Shown: positions 46,139-58,012 of the stretch, one piece after another | How positions within the stretch are numbered: the first letter of the stretch is position 1 | How the letters are laid out: each line of letters begins with the position of its first letter | Origin: Sulfurisoma sediminicola | GTDB taxonomy: Bacteria > Pseudomonadota > Gammaproteobacteria > Burkholderiales > Rhodocyclaceae | Assembly (NCBI RefSeq): GCF_003865015.1 | Contig: NZ_BHVV01000006.1 | Coordinates: 62,001 to 126,000, forward strand | DNA: 64,000 bases | Reading direction: 5' to 3' | The notes under the pieces: model-generated | Told to the model about the DNA's origin: nothing | What the model saw: only the letters and a program-made list of their open reading frames with translations | The model's database searches: none | Position numbers and translations under genes: made by a program

Positions 46139-46405
46139 TCAATCGGCGACGTCGACAGTCGCGATGACCTGGCCCTCGGCGAGTGTTTCACCCTCTGCGA
46201 CACGAACCTCGACGATACGCCCGGCCAGCGGCGAGGGAATGTCGAGGGCGACCTTGCCCGTTTCGAGGGTGATCAGGTTGTCGTCGGCGCGAATCGTCTC
46301 GCCGGGCTGAACATGCACCTCCTGCACCACGATATCGCCGCTGCCGCAGTCGCCGCAGGTCTCCCAGCACTCGGGATACTTGGGCATGCGGACTTCGCGG
46401 ATCAC
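46139..46405 (-). CDS. free-standing lipoyl/biotinyl-domain protein
   Basis: This 88-residue protein is a single biotinyl/lipoyl domain with the modification Lys in LETGKVALDIPSP (K51). It also has CWETCGDC (C13, C17, C20) absent from E2-type domains; a second Cys group could bind metal or form a disulfide. Encoded two bases after the ACT-domain gene at the end of the gcv operon, it may be an accessory lipoyl carrier in glycine cleavage. Start GTG 46405. The inference of function rests on context. Confidence 0.85.
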   Translation of the reverse strand: MIREVRMPKYPECWETCGDCGSGDIVVQEVHVQPGETIRADDNLITLETGKVALDIPSPLAGRIVEVRVAEGETLAEGQVIATVDVAD

Positions 46406-46407
46406 GT

Positions 46408-46924
46408 TCAGGCGATCTTCTCGTCGAGGTTGATGTCGACCATCAGATCGTTGGAGATGCGCTCGAGTTCGGCGGTCAGCGCGCGGGCGTCGAGGTCGGG
46501 GCCGGCCAGCAGGTCGATGTCGGCGTGGAACATGATCTCGGCCGACATCGGCGCGCTGGCGATATGGGTCGAGAGTTCCTCGACGTTCACGGCATGGTGC
46601 GCCAGCACCTGCGACACTTCCTTGACGATGCCGATGCGGTCGTGGCCGACGAGGCTCAGCTTGAGCCGGCGTCCCGCCGGCGCCGACTTTTCGCCGGCTG
46701 CGGTTTCGCCGGAGATCCTGAGGCCCGACAGGCCGGCCAGGGCCGCCTGCAGCGCCTCGGCGCGCTCGGCGGCGATGGCCACCTTGACGATGCCGGCGAA
46801 CTTGCCGGCGAGGTGCGACATCGACGACTCGAGCCAGTTGCCCTGGTGGGCGGAGATGGCGGCCGAGAGCTTGCCGACGAGGCCGGGGCGGTCGTCGCCG
46901 ATGACGGTGAGGATGAGGAACTGA

Positions 46925-46932
<8 letters not shown>
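46408..46932 (-). CDS. GcvR-like protein with two ACT domains
   Basis: This 174-residue protein has two ACT domains: [29 protein letters not shown] and [31 protein letters not shown], as in GcvR, which binds glycine and represses the gcv operon in enterobacteria. Its start overlaps the gcvP stop (46925-46932). In this organism a riboswitch already senses glycine, so this protein would add a second layer or respond to another ligand. Confidence 0.9.
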
Positions 46933-49783
<2,851 letters not shown>

Positions 49784-49795
49784 GGGCGGATTGGG

Positions 49796-50179
49796 TCAGG
49801 CTTCTTCGGCGACTTTGGTGTAGGCCGCGGCGTCGAGCAGCGCGTCGATCTGCGCGGCGTCGGCGGGCTTGAGCTTGAACAGCCAGGCGGCGTAGGCGTC
49901 CTGGTTCACGCTCTCGGGCGCGTCGAGCGCGGCATCGTTGCGGGCGACGACCTCGCCGGCGATCGGCGCGTAGATGTCGGAGGCGGCCTTGACCGATTCG
50001 ACCACGGCGCACTCCTCGCCGGCATTGACCTGGCGCCCGGCCTCGGGCAGGTCGAGAAAGACGATGTCGCCCAGCGCTTCCTGCGCGTGGTCGGTGATGC
50101 CGACGGTGACCGAGCCGTCGGCTTCGAGTTTCACCCACTCGTGGGACTTGGTGTATTTCAGATCGGCGGGAACGTTCAT
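49796..50179 (-). CDS. gcvH: glycine cleavage H protein
   Basis: This 127-residue lipoyl carrier has the lipoylation Lys in [15 protein letters not shown] (about residue 63). It shuttles the aminomethyl group between P, T and L proteins in the cytoplasm. It sits between gcvT and gcvP as is usual in betaproteobacteria. The start at ATG 50179 fits [17 protein letters not shown], the conserved N-terminus. Confidence 0.97.
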   Translation of the reverse strand: MNVPADLKYTKSHEWVKLEADGSVTVGITDHAQEALGDIVFLDLPEAGRQVNAGEECAVVESVKAASDIYAPIAGEVVARNDAALDAPESVNQDAYAAWLFKLKPADAAQIDALLDAAAYTKVAEEA

Positions 50180-50180
50180 T

Positions 50181-51275
50181 TCATTTCTCCTGAATGAGGA
50201 CTTTTCCATTGCGCACGAAGGACGGCTTGACCACCTTCGCCCGCAGCAACTTGTCGCGAATCTCGACCTGCACTTCGTCGCCGGGCTTGACGCCGGCCGG
50301 TACGCGGGCCAGTGCGATCGACTGGTTCATGCTCGGCGCGAAACTGCCGCTGGTGGTCTCGCCGGAACCTTGGGCGGTGACGACCTTCTGGTGCGAGCGC
50401 AGCACGCCGCGGTCGATGAGCACCAGGCCGACGAATTGACGCAGCGCGCCCGCGGCTTGCCGTGCCGCCAGCGCCGACTTTCCGATGAAGTCGCGCGTCG
50501 CGTCCTTCATGTCGACCGTCCAGCTCAGTCCGGATTCGAGCGGATTCTGCGTCTCGTCCATGTCCTGGCCGTAGAGGTTCATGCCGGCCTCCAGGCGCAG
50601 CGTGTCGCGCGCGCCCAGCCCGGCGGGCTTGACGCCGGCGGCGGCGAGTTTGTTCCAGGCGTCGGCGGCCTGGGCGGCGGGCAGGGTGATCTCGAAACCG
50701 TCCTCGCCGGTGTAGCCGGTGCGGGCGATCAGCCAGTCGTTCCACTCGGCGGCCTGGAAGACGATCAGTCCTTCGCTGGCCGCGCGGCTCTCGGGGAATG
50801 CAGCCCAGAACTTTGCGCGGGCGTTCGGCCCCTGCACGGCGATCATCGCCAGCTCGGGGCGCGGCGTCAGGTCGACGTTGAAGCCGGCCGTCTGGCTGCG
50901 CATCCAGGCGATGTCCTTGTCGGCGGTGCCGGCGTTGACCACGATGCGGTAGTGCGACGGGCTGAAGAAATAGACGATCAGGTCGTCGATGACGCCGCCG
51001 TCCTCCTGCAGCAGGCAGGAATAGAGGGCCTTGCCGGGGGTGGTCAGCTTGGCGACGTCGTTGGCGATCAGCCGGCGCAGCCAGGCCTGGGCGTCGCAGC
51101 CGCGGACGTCGACGGCGCGCATGTGCGAGACGTCGAACATGCCGGCGTCGCGGCGCACGAGGTGGTGCTCCTCGAGCTGCGAACCGTAGTGGATGGGCAT
51201 GTCCCAGCCGGCAAAATCGACGATCTTGGCGCCGGCTGCGACGTGGAGGTCATACAGAGGGGTGTGTTTTCCCAT
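50181..51275 (-). CDS. gcvT: aminomethyltransferase, T protein
   Basis: This 364-residue tetrahydrofolate-dependent T protein of glycine cleavage contains [28 protein letters not shown] at the N-terminus and [12 protein letters not shown] in the middle. First gene of the operon directly below the glycine riboswitch. The stop lies one base from the gcvH start. Confidence 0.97.
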   Translation of the reverse strand: MGKHTPLYDLHVAAGAKIVDFAGWDMPIHYGSQLEEHHLVRRDAGMFDVSHMRAVDVRGCDAQAWLRRLIANDVAKLTTPGKALYSCLLQEDGGVIDDLIVYFFSPSHYRIVVNAGTADKDIAWMRSQTAGFNVDLTPRPELAMIAVQGPNARAKFWAAFPESRAASEGLIVFQAAEWNDWLIARTGYTGEDGFEITLPAAQAADAWNKLAAAGVKPAGLGARDTLRLEAGMNLYGQDMDETQNPLESGLSWTVDMKDATRDFIGKSALAARQAAGALRQFVGLVLIDRGVLRSHQKVVTAQGSGETTSGSFAPSMNQSIALARVPAGVKPGDEVQVEIRDKLLRAKVVKPSFVRNGKVLIQEK

Positions 51276-51321
51276 GGCTCAAAGGCTTATCCGAAGTTGT
51301 TCGCGTTGTTTCGCGGCAATG

Positions 51322-51362
51322 AAAAAGGGCGAAGGCCTATGATTTACCATAAACCTTCGCCC
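51322..51362 (-). terminator. intrinsic terminator of the gcv riboswitch
   Basis: On the minus strand GGGCGAAGG (51362-51354) pairs with CCTTCGCCC (51335-51327), followed by TTTTT (51326-51322). It lies between the riboswitch and gcvT, so it is the expression platform: glycine binding should prevent it and allow readthrough. Confidence 0.85.
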
Positions 51363-51530
51363 CATCTGTCCTTGGCGCCTGAGAGATTTCCCCCTTCGGC
51401 GGGCGGATAGGATCTCCGCCACTCTTCAGATTGCACTGCGTCGTCGGCCCTTTTGCCTGAGCGGTTCCTGGGCTTTGCGCCTTCGGCGGCAAGCCACCAT
51501 TCGGTGACCTGCTCTCTCCCGACGACCGCC
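51363..51530 (-). ncRNA. tandem glycine riboswitch (gcvT motif)
   Basis: Two consecutive aptamer-like domains occur on the minus strand. The first (about 51525-51431) reads GGGAGAGAGCAGG...CCGCCGAAGGCGCAAAGCCC...CCGCTCAGGCAAAAGG; the second (about 51430-51363) reads GGCGGAGATCC...GCCGAAGGGGGAAATCTCTCAGGCGCCAAGG. The CCGAAGG and TCAGGC cores recur in both, the hallmark of tandem glycine riboswitches. The terminator and gcvT follow. Confidence 0.93.
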
Positions 51531-51578
51531 GTGGATTATGCCGGCCGCCGCGAAGTGATGCAATGGCGGCAGGGTAGA

Positions 51579-52439
51579 ATGCGCAACTTTTCTCCGAGCC
51601 ACCTTTTGAACGCCGACCTCCACTGCCATTCGACCGTCTCCGACGGCCTGCTCGCGCCGGCCGCCGTGGTGCGTCGCGCCCATGGCAACGGCGTCGAACT
51701 GCTGGCGCTGACCGACCACGACGAGATCGGCGGCCTGGCCGAGGCGCGGGCGGCGGCGGATGCGCTCGGCGTGAAGTTCCTCGACGGCACCGAGATCTCG
51801 GTGTCGTGGGGCGACGACCAGACGGTGCATATCGTCGCGCTTGGCTTCGATCCCGCCTACGTCCCGCTGGTCCAGGGCCTGGGACAGGTGCGCGGCGGCC
51901 GCGACTCGCGCGCCATGCGCATGGCGGAGGAACTGGACAAGGTCGGCATCCACGGCGCCTATGAAGGCGCCCTCAAGTACGTCGGCAACCCGGCGCTGAT
52001 TTCGCGCTCGCACTTCGCCCGCTACATCGTCGAGCTCGGCCACGCCAGGGACGTCAAGTCGGTGTTCGACTGGTGGCTGGCCAAGGGCAAGCCTGGCTAC
52101 GTCTCGCACCCGTGGGCCACCTTCGAGGACGCGATGGGCTGGATCGCCGGCGCCGGCGGCATCGCGGTCATCGCCCACCCCGGGCGCTACCGCCTGTCCA
52201 GGGCCGAGCTGCACCAGATGTTCGGCGTCTTCAAGGACCTCGGCGGACGCGGCATCGAGGTCATATCCGGCTCGCACAACGCCGAGATGACGAGCGAGTA
52301 CGCCAACGTCGCGCGCAAGTTCGGCTTCCTCGCCTCGCGCGCCTCGGATTTCCACGGCCCCGGCGAGAGCTACGCCGATCTCGGCAAGCTGCCGCTGCTG
52401 CCCGAGGACCTGACGCCGGTGTGGTCGGAGTTCTTCTGA
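51579..52439 (+). CDS. PHP-domain phosphoesterase (RNase AM/YciV-like)
   Basis: This 286-residue PHP-fold enzyme has the metal-binding DLHCHSTVSDG (about residues 12-22) and the motifs LTDHDE and VIAHPGRY, RASDFHGPGE. Relatives (RnmA/YciV) hydrolyse 5' ends of RNA or 3',5'-nucleoside bisphosphates. The start at ATG 51579 (MRNFSPSHLLNADLHCHS) is chosen because the longer frame runs through the riboswitch. It is divergent from gcvT. Confidence 0.9.
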   Translation: MRNFSPSHLLNADLHCHSTVSDGLLAPAAVVRRAHGNGVELLALTDHDEIGGLAEARAAADALGVKFLDGTEISVSWGDDQTVHIVALGFDPAYVPLVQGLGQVRGGRDSRAMRMAEELDKVGIHGAYEGALKYVGNPALISRSHFARYIVELGHARDVKSVFDWWLAKGKPGYVSHPWATFEDAMGWIAGAGGIAVIAHPGRYRLSRAELHQMFGVFKDLGGRGIEVISGSHNAEMTSEYANVARKFGFLASRASDFHGPGESYADLGKLPLLPEDLTPVWSEFF

Positions 52440-52514
52440 TGTCCCGCCGCCGAGCCGCCTCAAGGCGGGACGAGCCAACGATCCGGAGGTCGCGCAATGC
52501 GCGACCGAACTTCC

Positions 52515-52556
52515 GTCACCCCTGCCCTCAGGGCGGGGGTCGGGGGGCGGGGGTTT
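52515..52556. repeat. GC-rich hairpin element (dispersed copy 2)
   Basis: Between the PHP and YciO genes, CCCTGCCCTCAGGGCGGGGG forms a hairpin similar to the element at 15738-15776. The surrounding 52441-52558 holds further inverted patches (for example GTCCCGCC...GGCGGGAC and GGTCGCGCAATGCGCGACC). These appear to be extragenic repeats. Confidence 0.55.
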
Positions 52557-52558
52557 AG

Positions 52559-53185
52559 GTGGCACAGTATTTTTCGATTCATCCGGTCCAGCCGCAGCCG
52601 CGCCTGATCAAGCAGGCGGCGGAGATCGCGCGCGCCGGCGGGCTGCTGGCGATTCCGACCGATTCTGCCTACGCGCTGGCCGGCCACATCGGCGACGCCG
52701 GCCTGCTCGACCGCATCCGCCGCATCCGCGGCGTCGACGAGCGCCACCATTTCACGGTGATGTGTCGCGACCTCTCCGAGATCGCGACCTACGCCCGCGT
52801 CGACAACGGCCAGTATCGGCTGCTCAAGGCGACCACGCCCGGCAGCTACACCTTCATCCTCGAGGGCACGAAGGAGCTGCCGCGGCGCGTGCTGCATCCC
52901 AAGCGCAAGACCATCGGCCTGCGCGTGCCCGACCATCCGCTGGTGCTGGCGCTCTTGCAGGAGCTGGACGAGCCGCTGCTGACCTCGACGCTGATCCTGC
53001 CGGGCGAGGCCGAGCCGCTGTGCGACCCGGAGGAAATCCGCGACCGCCTGGGCAAGCTGGTCGACCTCGTCATCGAGGCCGGGCCCTGCGGTGCGCAGAT
53101 GACCACGGTGATCAATCTCGCCGACGGCACGCCCGAGCTGGTGCGCGCCGGTCGCGGGCCGCTGGCCCCCTTCGGGTTCGACTGA
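52559..53185 (+). CDS. yciO: L-threonylcarbamoyladenylate synthase-like protein (YciO)
   Basis: This 208-residue Sua5/TsaC/YciO-family protein contains GGLLAIPTDSAYALAGHIGD at the N-terminus and LLTSTLILPGE. YciO is the paralogue that lacks part of the TsaC activity; both make or bind threonylcarbamoyl-AMP for the tRNA t6A base. The start is GTG 52559, right after a hairpin element. Neighbour gene content is typical. Confidence 0.9.
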   Translation: MAQYFSIHPVQPQPRLIKQAAEIARAGGLLAIPTDSAYALAGHIGDAGLLDRIRRIRGVDERHHFTVMCRDLSEIATYARVDNGQYRLLKATTPGSYTFILEGTKELPRRVLHPKRKTIGLRVPDHPLVLALLQELDEPLLTSTLILPGEAEPLCDPEEIRDRLGKLVDLVIEAGPCGAQMTTVINLADGTPELVRAGRGPLAPFGFD

Positions 53186-53189
53186 CGGC

Positions 53190-53849
53190 ATGGACAGCCT
53201 GATCCAGACGCTGGCGATCTATGCCATTCCGGTGATCTTCGCCATCACCCTGCACGAGGCGGCCCACGGCTACGTCGCGCGCCATTTCGGCGACCCGACC
53301 GCATGGCAGCTGGGCCGCATCACGCTCAATCCGATCAAGCACGTCGATATGATGGGCACCATCATCGTGCCGACGATGATCCTGATCGCGAGCAAGATCG
53401 CCGGCTCCTCCGGCATCCTCTTCGGCTGGGCCAAGCCGGTGCCGGTGAATTTCGGCCGCCTGCGCAATCCAAAGAAGGACATGCTCTGGGTGGCTGCGGC
53501 GGGTCCCGGCGCGAACCTCGTCATGGCGCTTGGATGGGCCGCGCTGCTCAAGTTGTCGGTGTCGATGCCGGAAAGCGTCTACAGCCTGCCCTTGGGCGAG
53601 ATGGCGCGCGCCGGCGTCAACGTCAATGCCGTATTGATGCTGCTCAATCTTTTGCCGCTGCCGCCACTCGACGGCGGCCGCATCGCGGTGAGCCTGCTGC
53701 CGCACCGTGCCGCCTGGCAGTTCGCCAAGCTCGAACCCTATGGATTCGTTATCCTTCTGGTTCTGTTGTTCACCGGCCTGCTCGATTTCTGGCTGATTCC
53801 GCTGATGCGGATCTTCCTCATGACCATCAAAGCCCTGTTCGGCTTCTAA
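53190..53849 (+). CDS. M50-family site-2 protease-like membrane protein
   Basis: This 219-residue inner-membrane protein has the zinc motif HEAAH (H22, E23, H26) in the first helix and a second metal motif NLLPLPPLDGG near residue 160, the site-2 protease pattern in a short form without PDZ domain. About five transmembrane helices. It starts four bases after yciO and precedes trpS by two bases. Confidence 0.9.
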   Translation: MDSLIQTLAIYAIPVIFAITLHEAAHGYVARHFGDPTAWQLGRITLNPIKHVDMMGTIIVPTMILIASKIAGSSGILFGWAKPVPVNFGRLRNPKKDMLWVAAAGPGANLVMALGWAALLKLSVSMPESVYSLPLGEMARAGVNVNAVLMLLNLLPLPPLDGGRIAVSLLPHRAAWQFAKLEPYGFVILLVLLFTGLLDFWLIPLMRIFLMTIKALFGF

Positions 53850-53851
53850 CC

Positions 53852-55054
53852 ATGTACGCTGAAAAAGTCCTCTCCGGCATGCGCCCCACGGGCCGCCTCC
53901 ACCTCGGCCATTACCACGGCGTCCTTGCCAACTGGATCAAGCTGCAGCACGAGTACCCGTGCCTGTTCTTCGTCGCCGACTGGCACGCGCTGACGACCAG
54001 CTACGACGAGCCCGGCACCATCACCCAGAATGCCATGGACATGGTGATCGACTGGCTCGCCGCCGGCGTCGATCCCTCGCAGGCCACCATCTTCATCCAG
54101 TCCAAGGTGCCCGAGCATGCCGAACTGCACCTGCTGCTGTCGATGATGACCCCGCTGGGCTGGCTCGAACGCGTGCCGACCTATAAGGACCAGCAGGAAA
54201 AGCTGACGCACAAGGACCTGGCCACCTACGGCTTCCTCGGCTATCCGCTGCTGCAGGCCGCCGACATCTTGATCTACCGCGCCGACAAGGTGCCGGTGGG
54301 CGAGGATCAGGTGCCGCACATCGAATTCACCCGCGAGATCGCGCGCCGCTTCAACCACCTCTACGGCAAGGAGCCGGGCTACGAGGAGAAGGCCAGGGAG
54401 TCGGTGAAGAAGCTCGGCAGTAAGCGTGCCAAGCTCTACGAGGAACTGCGCACCCGCTTCCAGGAGAAGGGCGAGGAGGAGGCGCTGGAGCAGGCCAAGG
54501 CCCTGCTCAACGAGACGCAGAACCTTTCGCACGGCGACCGCGAGCGGCTGTTCGGCTACCTCGAGGGTGGCGGCAAGATGATCCTGGTCGAGCCGGGCGC
54601 GCTGCTGACCGAGGCCTCGCGCATGCCCGGCCTCGACGGCCAGAAGATGTCCAAGTCCTACGGCAACACCATCGCGCTGCGCGAGGACGCGGAGTCGATC
54701 ACCAAGAAGATCCGCACCATGCAGACCGACCCGCAGCGCGTGCGCCGCACCGATCCGGGCGATCCCGAGAAGTGCCCGGTGTGGCAGTTTCACCAGATCT
54801 ACTCGAACGACGAGGTGCGCAGCTGGGTGCAGACCGGCTGCCGCTCGGCCGGCATCGGCTGCATCGAGTGCAAGCAGCCGGTGATCGAGAGCGTGCTGAA
54901 GGAACAGGAGCCGATGCGCGAGCGCGCCAGGATGTACGAGGAGGACCCGCAACTGGTGAAGAACATCGTCGCCGACGGCTGCGAGAAGGCGCGCAAGCTC
55001 GCCCAGGAAACCATGCGCGACGTGCGCGAGGCGATCGGCCTGGATTACAACTGA
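53852..55054 (+). CDS. trpS: tryptophanyl-tRNA synthetase
   Basis: This 400-residue class Ic aminoacyl-tRNA synthetase charges tRNA(Trp) in the cytoplasm. Class I signatures are HLGH (about 17-20) and KMSKS (about 265-269). It is longer than E. coli TrpS (334) because of an insertion of about 70 residues (170-245, with KEPGYEEKARESVKKL...LLNETQNL) before KMSKS, a form seen in betaproteobacteria (from memory). Confidence 0.96.
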   Translation: MYAEKVLSGMRPTGRLHLGHYHGVLANWIKLQHEYPCLFFVADWHALTTSYDEPGTITQNAMDMVIDWLAAGVDPSQATIFIQSKVPEHAELHLLLSMMTPLGWLERVPTYKDQQEKLTHKDLATYGFLGYPLLQAADILIYRADKVPVGEDQVPHIEFTREIARRFNHLYGKEPGYEEKARESVKKLGSKRAKLYEELRTRFQEKGEEEALEQAKALLNETQNLSHGDRERLFGYLEGGGKMILVEPGALLTEASRMPGLDGQKMSKSYGNTIALREDAESITKKIRTMQTDPQRVRRTDPGDPEKCPVWQFHQIYSNDEVRSWVQTGCRSAGIGCIECKQPVIESVLKEQEPMRERARMYEEDPQLVKNIVADGCEKARKLAQETMRDVREAIGLDYN

Positions 55055-55060
55055 ACGACG

Positions 55061-55951
55061 ATGCACGCCGCCGGCTCCATCCCCATCCCCGCCTGGCATC
55101 CGCTGCCGCCCGCCGTGGCGCCAGCGCCGACTTTCGACGCCAATGCACCGCACTGGCCGAAGGTGTACGGCGAGTCGATGATGGAGATGCCGCGCGATCT
55201 CTACATCCCGCCGGACGCGCTGGAAATCATTCTCGAATCCTTCGAGGGTCCGCTCGACCTGCTGCTCTACCTGATCCGCAAGGCCAACATCAGCGTCCTC
55301 GACATCCCGATGGCGCCGCTGACGGCGCAGTACCTCAAGTACGTCGAGGAAATGCGCCAGCACAATCTGGAGCTCGCCGCCGAATACCTGCTGATGGCGG
55401 CGATGCTGATCGAGATCAAGTCGCGCATGCTGCTGCCGCGCCCGCCCAAGGCCGAAAGCGGCGAGCCGGAGGACCCGCGTGCCGAGCTGGTGCGCCGCCT
55501 GCTCGAATACGAGCGCATGAAGGCGGCGGCCAAGGCCATCGACGAGCTGCCGCAGGTGGGCCGAGATTACGAATGGGTCTCGGTGTGGATCGCCGACAAG
55601 GTGGTCGAGCGCCAGCCCGAGGTCAGCCTGAACGACCTGCAGGTGGCGTGGTTGACGCTGATGAAGCAGGCGAAGGTCAAGGCCCACCACCGCGTGCGGC
55701 GTGACGAACTGTCGGTGCGCGAGCACATGGGGCACATCCTGCGCCGGCTGCAGGGCCAGGGCTTCGTCGGCTTCGAGCGCCTGTTCGACGTGAGCGCGGG
55801 CGTGGCGAGCCTCGTCGTCAGCTTCCTCGCCGTGCTCGAGCTGTCGCGCGAACTGCTCATCGAAATCACGCAGAGCGAGGCGCTGGCGCCGATTTACGTA
55901 AGGTCCAGGGAATTCATGGAGTCCGCCGATGCTGCAACTGTACAAGCCTGA
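55061..55951 (+). CDS. scpA: segregation and condensation protein A
   Basis: This 296-residue kleisin of the bacterial SMC-ScpAB condensin has the N-terminal [32 protein letters not shown] (about 64-95) and a C-terminal winged-helix part. Its N-terminal 45 residues form an extension before the usual start. It overlaps scpB by 23 bases. Together they aid chromosome compaction and segregation. Confidence 0.94.
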   Translation: MHAAGSIPIPAWHPLPPAVAPAPTFDANAPHWPKVYGESMMEMPRDLYIPPDALEIILESFEGPLDLLLYLIRKANISVLDIPMAPLTAQYLKYVEEMRQHNLELAAEYLLMAAMLIEIKSRMLLPRPPKAESGEPEDPRAELVRRLLEYERMKAAAKAIDELPQVGRDYEWVSVWIADKVVERQPEVSLNDLQVAWLTLMKQAKVKAHHRVRRDELSVREHMGHILRRLQGQGFVGFERLFDVSAGVASLVVSFLAVLELSRELLIEITQSEALAPIYVRSREFMESADAATVQA

Positions 55952-56519
55952 AGACTACAAGCGGGTGATCGAAGCGGCCCTGCTGGTCGCGCCCGAGCCG
56001 GTGTCGCTGGCCGAGCTCAAGAAATTGTTCGAAGAGGACTTCGACGACGACACATGGCGCACCCTGCTCGACGACCTGCGCCGCGACTGGTCGCAGCGCG
56101 GCGTCGAGCTGATCCAGCTGGCGACCGGCTGGCGCTTCCAGACGCGGCCCGAGTATCAGAGCTACCTCGAGCGCCTCAAGCACGACAAGCCGCCGAAGTA
56201 CTCGCGCGCGGTGCTGGAAACGCTGGCGATCATCGCCTATCGCCAGCCGGTGACGCGCGGCGACATCGAGGACATCCGCGGCGTCGCGGTGTCGCCCAAC
56301 GTCCTGAAAACGCTGGAATCCCGCGGTTGGATCGACGTCGTCGGCCACCGCGACGCGCCGGGCCGCCCGGCGCTGCACGCCACGACACGAAAATTTCTCG
56401 ACGATCTCGGGCTGCGCAGCCTGTCCGAGTTGCCGCCACTGACCGAAATCGAACGGGTGATGGAACTTGGAAACACGGAACCCCCAGAACAAGAAGAAGC
56501 CGTCGAGCAGCAAGCGTAG
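55929..56519 (+). CDS. scpB: segregation and condensation protein B
   Basis: This 196-residue ScpB has two winged-helix domains: [25 protein letters not shown] and [24 protein letters not shown]. It binds ScpA in the condensin complex. The start lies within the end of scpA. Its end overlaps the TTG start of the pseudouridine synthase gene. Confidence 0.94.
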   Translation: MLQLYKPEDYKRVIEAALLVAPEPVSLAELKKLFEEDFDDDTWRTLLDDLRRDWSQRGVELIQLATGWRFQTRPEYQSYLERLKHDKPPKYSRAVLETLAIIAYRQPVTRGDIEDIRGVAVSPNVLKTLESRGWIDVVGHRDAPGRPALHATTRKFLDDLGLRSLSELPPLTEIERVMELGNTEPPEQEEAVEQQA

Positions 56520-57411
56520 CCCGCTGCGGGCGCCGACGAAGCGCACCGCCGATGGCGAGGCCAGGCCCGCGCGCGGCGCAGTCGCGGAGGCGCCGCGTCG
56601 CGGCCCTGGCCGCAACCGGCCGCCGGCGGCGCCCGAGGACACGATCAAGCTGCAGAAGGCGCTGGCCGACGCCGGGCTTGGCTCGCGCCGCGAGATCGAG
56701 GAATGGATCGGGGCCGGGCGCGTCAATGTCAATGGCGAGCCGGCCCACGTCGGCCAGCGCATCGGCCCCGGCGACAAGGTCAAGGTCAATGGCCGGCTGG
56801 TGAGCCTGCACCTCGGCCAGCAGCGGGCGCCGCGCGTGCTGCTCTATCACAAGCCCGAGGGCGAGATCGTCTCGCGCGACGACCCGCAGCACCGCGCAAG
56901 CGTCTTCGACAAGCTGCCGCGCATCCGCGGCGGGCGCTGGATCGCCATCGGCCGGCTGGACTTCAATTCCTGCGGCCTGCTGATATTCAGCAGCAGCGGC
57001 GAACTGGCCAACCGCATGATGCACCCGCGCTACGCCATCGAGCGCGAGTACGCGGTGCGCCTGCTCGGCGAACTGTCGGAGGAGGCGACGAAGCAGTTGA
57101 CGAGCGGCATCCAGCTCGACGACGGCATGGCACGCTTCCAGCGCCTCTACCCGACGGGCGGGGAGGGGGCCAACCGCTGGTACGAGGTGACGATCTCGGA
57201 GGGGCGCTACCGCGAGGTGCGGCGCATGTTCGAAGCGGTCGGCGTCACCGTCAGCCGTCTGATGCGGGTGCGCTATGGACCGCTGGCGCTGCCGCCGCGC
57301 CTGAAACGCGGCCAGATGATGGAATTGTCGCCCGTCGATGTCCAGGCGCTGCTCAAGGCGCTGCCACCCGCGGGTCAAGCCCCGGAAAGTCCAGAAGAAT
57401 CCGCAACATGA
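56467..57411 (+). CDS. rluB: 23S rRNA pseudouridine synthase RluB-like
   Basis: This 314-residue RsuA-family pseudouridine synthase has a basic N-terminal extension (about residues 1-55), an S4 domain ([22 protein letters not shown]), and the catalytic Asp in [13 protein letters not shown] (about 160-172). RluB modifies U2605 of 23S rRNA. The start TTG 56467 gives a 53-base overlap with scpB; a later start would remove the extension. The scpA-scpB-rluB order is conserved. Confidence 0.9.
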   Translation: METRNPQNKKKPSSSKRSPLRAPTKRTADGEARPARGAVAEAPRRGPGRNRPPAAPEDTIKLQKALADAGLGSRREIEEWIGAGRVNVNGEPAHVGQRIGPGDKVKVNGRLVSLHLGQQRAPRVLLYHKPEGEIVSRDDPQHRASVFDKLPRIRGGRWIAIGRLDFNSCGLLIFSSSGELANRMMHPRYAIEREYAVRLLGELSEEATKQLTSGIQLDDGMARFQRLYPTGGEGANRWYEVTISEGRYREVRRMFEAVGVTVSRLMRVRYGPLALPPRLKRGQMMELSPVDVQALLKALPPAGQAPESPEESAT

Positions 57412-57441
57412 TTGCATCGCATCGGCTTATGTTGCTATAAT
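57412..57441 (+). promoter_or_regulatory. sigma-70 promoter of the rimP-nusA-infB operon
   Basis: TTGCAT (57412-57417), an 18-base spacer, then a perfect TATAAT (57436-57441). It starts right after the rluB stop and about 95 bases before rimP. The leader that follows contains an inverted repeat CCGTGGCATTGCCACGG (57467-57483) and the terminator-like hairpin at 57499-57524. Confidence 0.75.
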
Positions 57442-57498
57442 TGTCCTGATTTTTTCGGTGCCGGCCCCGTGGCATTGCCACGGAGTGGATCGGCAGGG

Positions 57499-57524
57499 AA
57501 ATGGGCAGTGTGCCCATTTTTTTT
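57499..57524 (+). terminator. attenuator-like intrinsic terminator just upstream of rimP
   Basis: AAATGGGCA (57499-57507) and TGCCCATTT (57511-57519) form a perfect nine-pair stem with a GTG loop, followed by T residues to 57524. It ends 11 bases before the rimP ATG, so it can only act as a premature terminator in the leader, as in described rimP-leader attenuators. Confidence 0.8.
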
Positions 57525-57535
57525 GTGCTTTCGAC

Positions 57536-57997
57536 ATGCAACTGGATGACCTGATCGACAAGGCGGTAAGCGGTCTCGGCTACGAGTGCGTGGACTTCGA
57601 AACGAGTCCGCGCGGCCGGCTGCTGCGCGTTTTCATCGACAAGCCGGACGACGAGAAGGGCGTGACCATCGACGACTGCGTGGCGGTCAGCAACCACCTG
57701 ACCCGGCTGTTCGCGGTGGAAAACGTCGATTTCGACCGTCTCGAGGTGTCGTCGCCGGGCATGGACCGGCCGCTGAAGAAGCCGGCCGACTTTGCCCGCT
57801 TCGCCGGCCACGAGGCGCAGTTCAAGCTGCGCGTAGCGGTCGGCAACCAGCGCAACTTCAGCGGCGTCATCCTCGGTCTGCGCGAGGGCGATCAGCCCGA
57901 CGAGGGGGCCGGTGCGGTGGCGATCAAGGTCGGCGACGCCGAGCATGTCTTCGCATTCGACGCGATCGAGAAGGCGCGTCTGGTGCCCAAGTTCTGA
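57536..57997 (+). CDS. rimP: ribosome maturation factor RimP
   Basis: This 153-residue RimP starts [20 protein letters not shown] and has [19 protein letters not shown], the conserved family core. It is needed for 30S subunit maturation. The start at ATG 57536 is preferred to the longer frame. First gene of the operon. Confidence 0.95.
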   Translation: MQLDDLIDKAVSGLGYECVDFETSPRGRLLRVFIDKPDDEKGVTIDDCVAVSNHLTRLFAVENVDFDRLEVSSPGMDRPLKKPADFARFAGHEAQFKLRVAVGNQRNFSGVILGLREGDQPDEGAGAVAIKVGDAEHVFAFDAIEKARLVPKF

Positions 57998-58012
57998 TGC
58001 AGGAGGATTGAA

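Noticed and set aside
53846-55945. Minus-strand open frame over trpS and scpA
   Set aside because: Antisense shadow; both plus-strand genes carry clear motifs.
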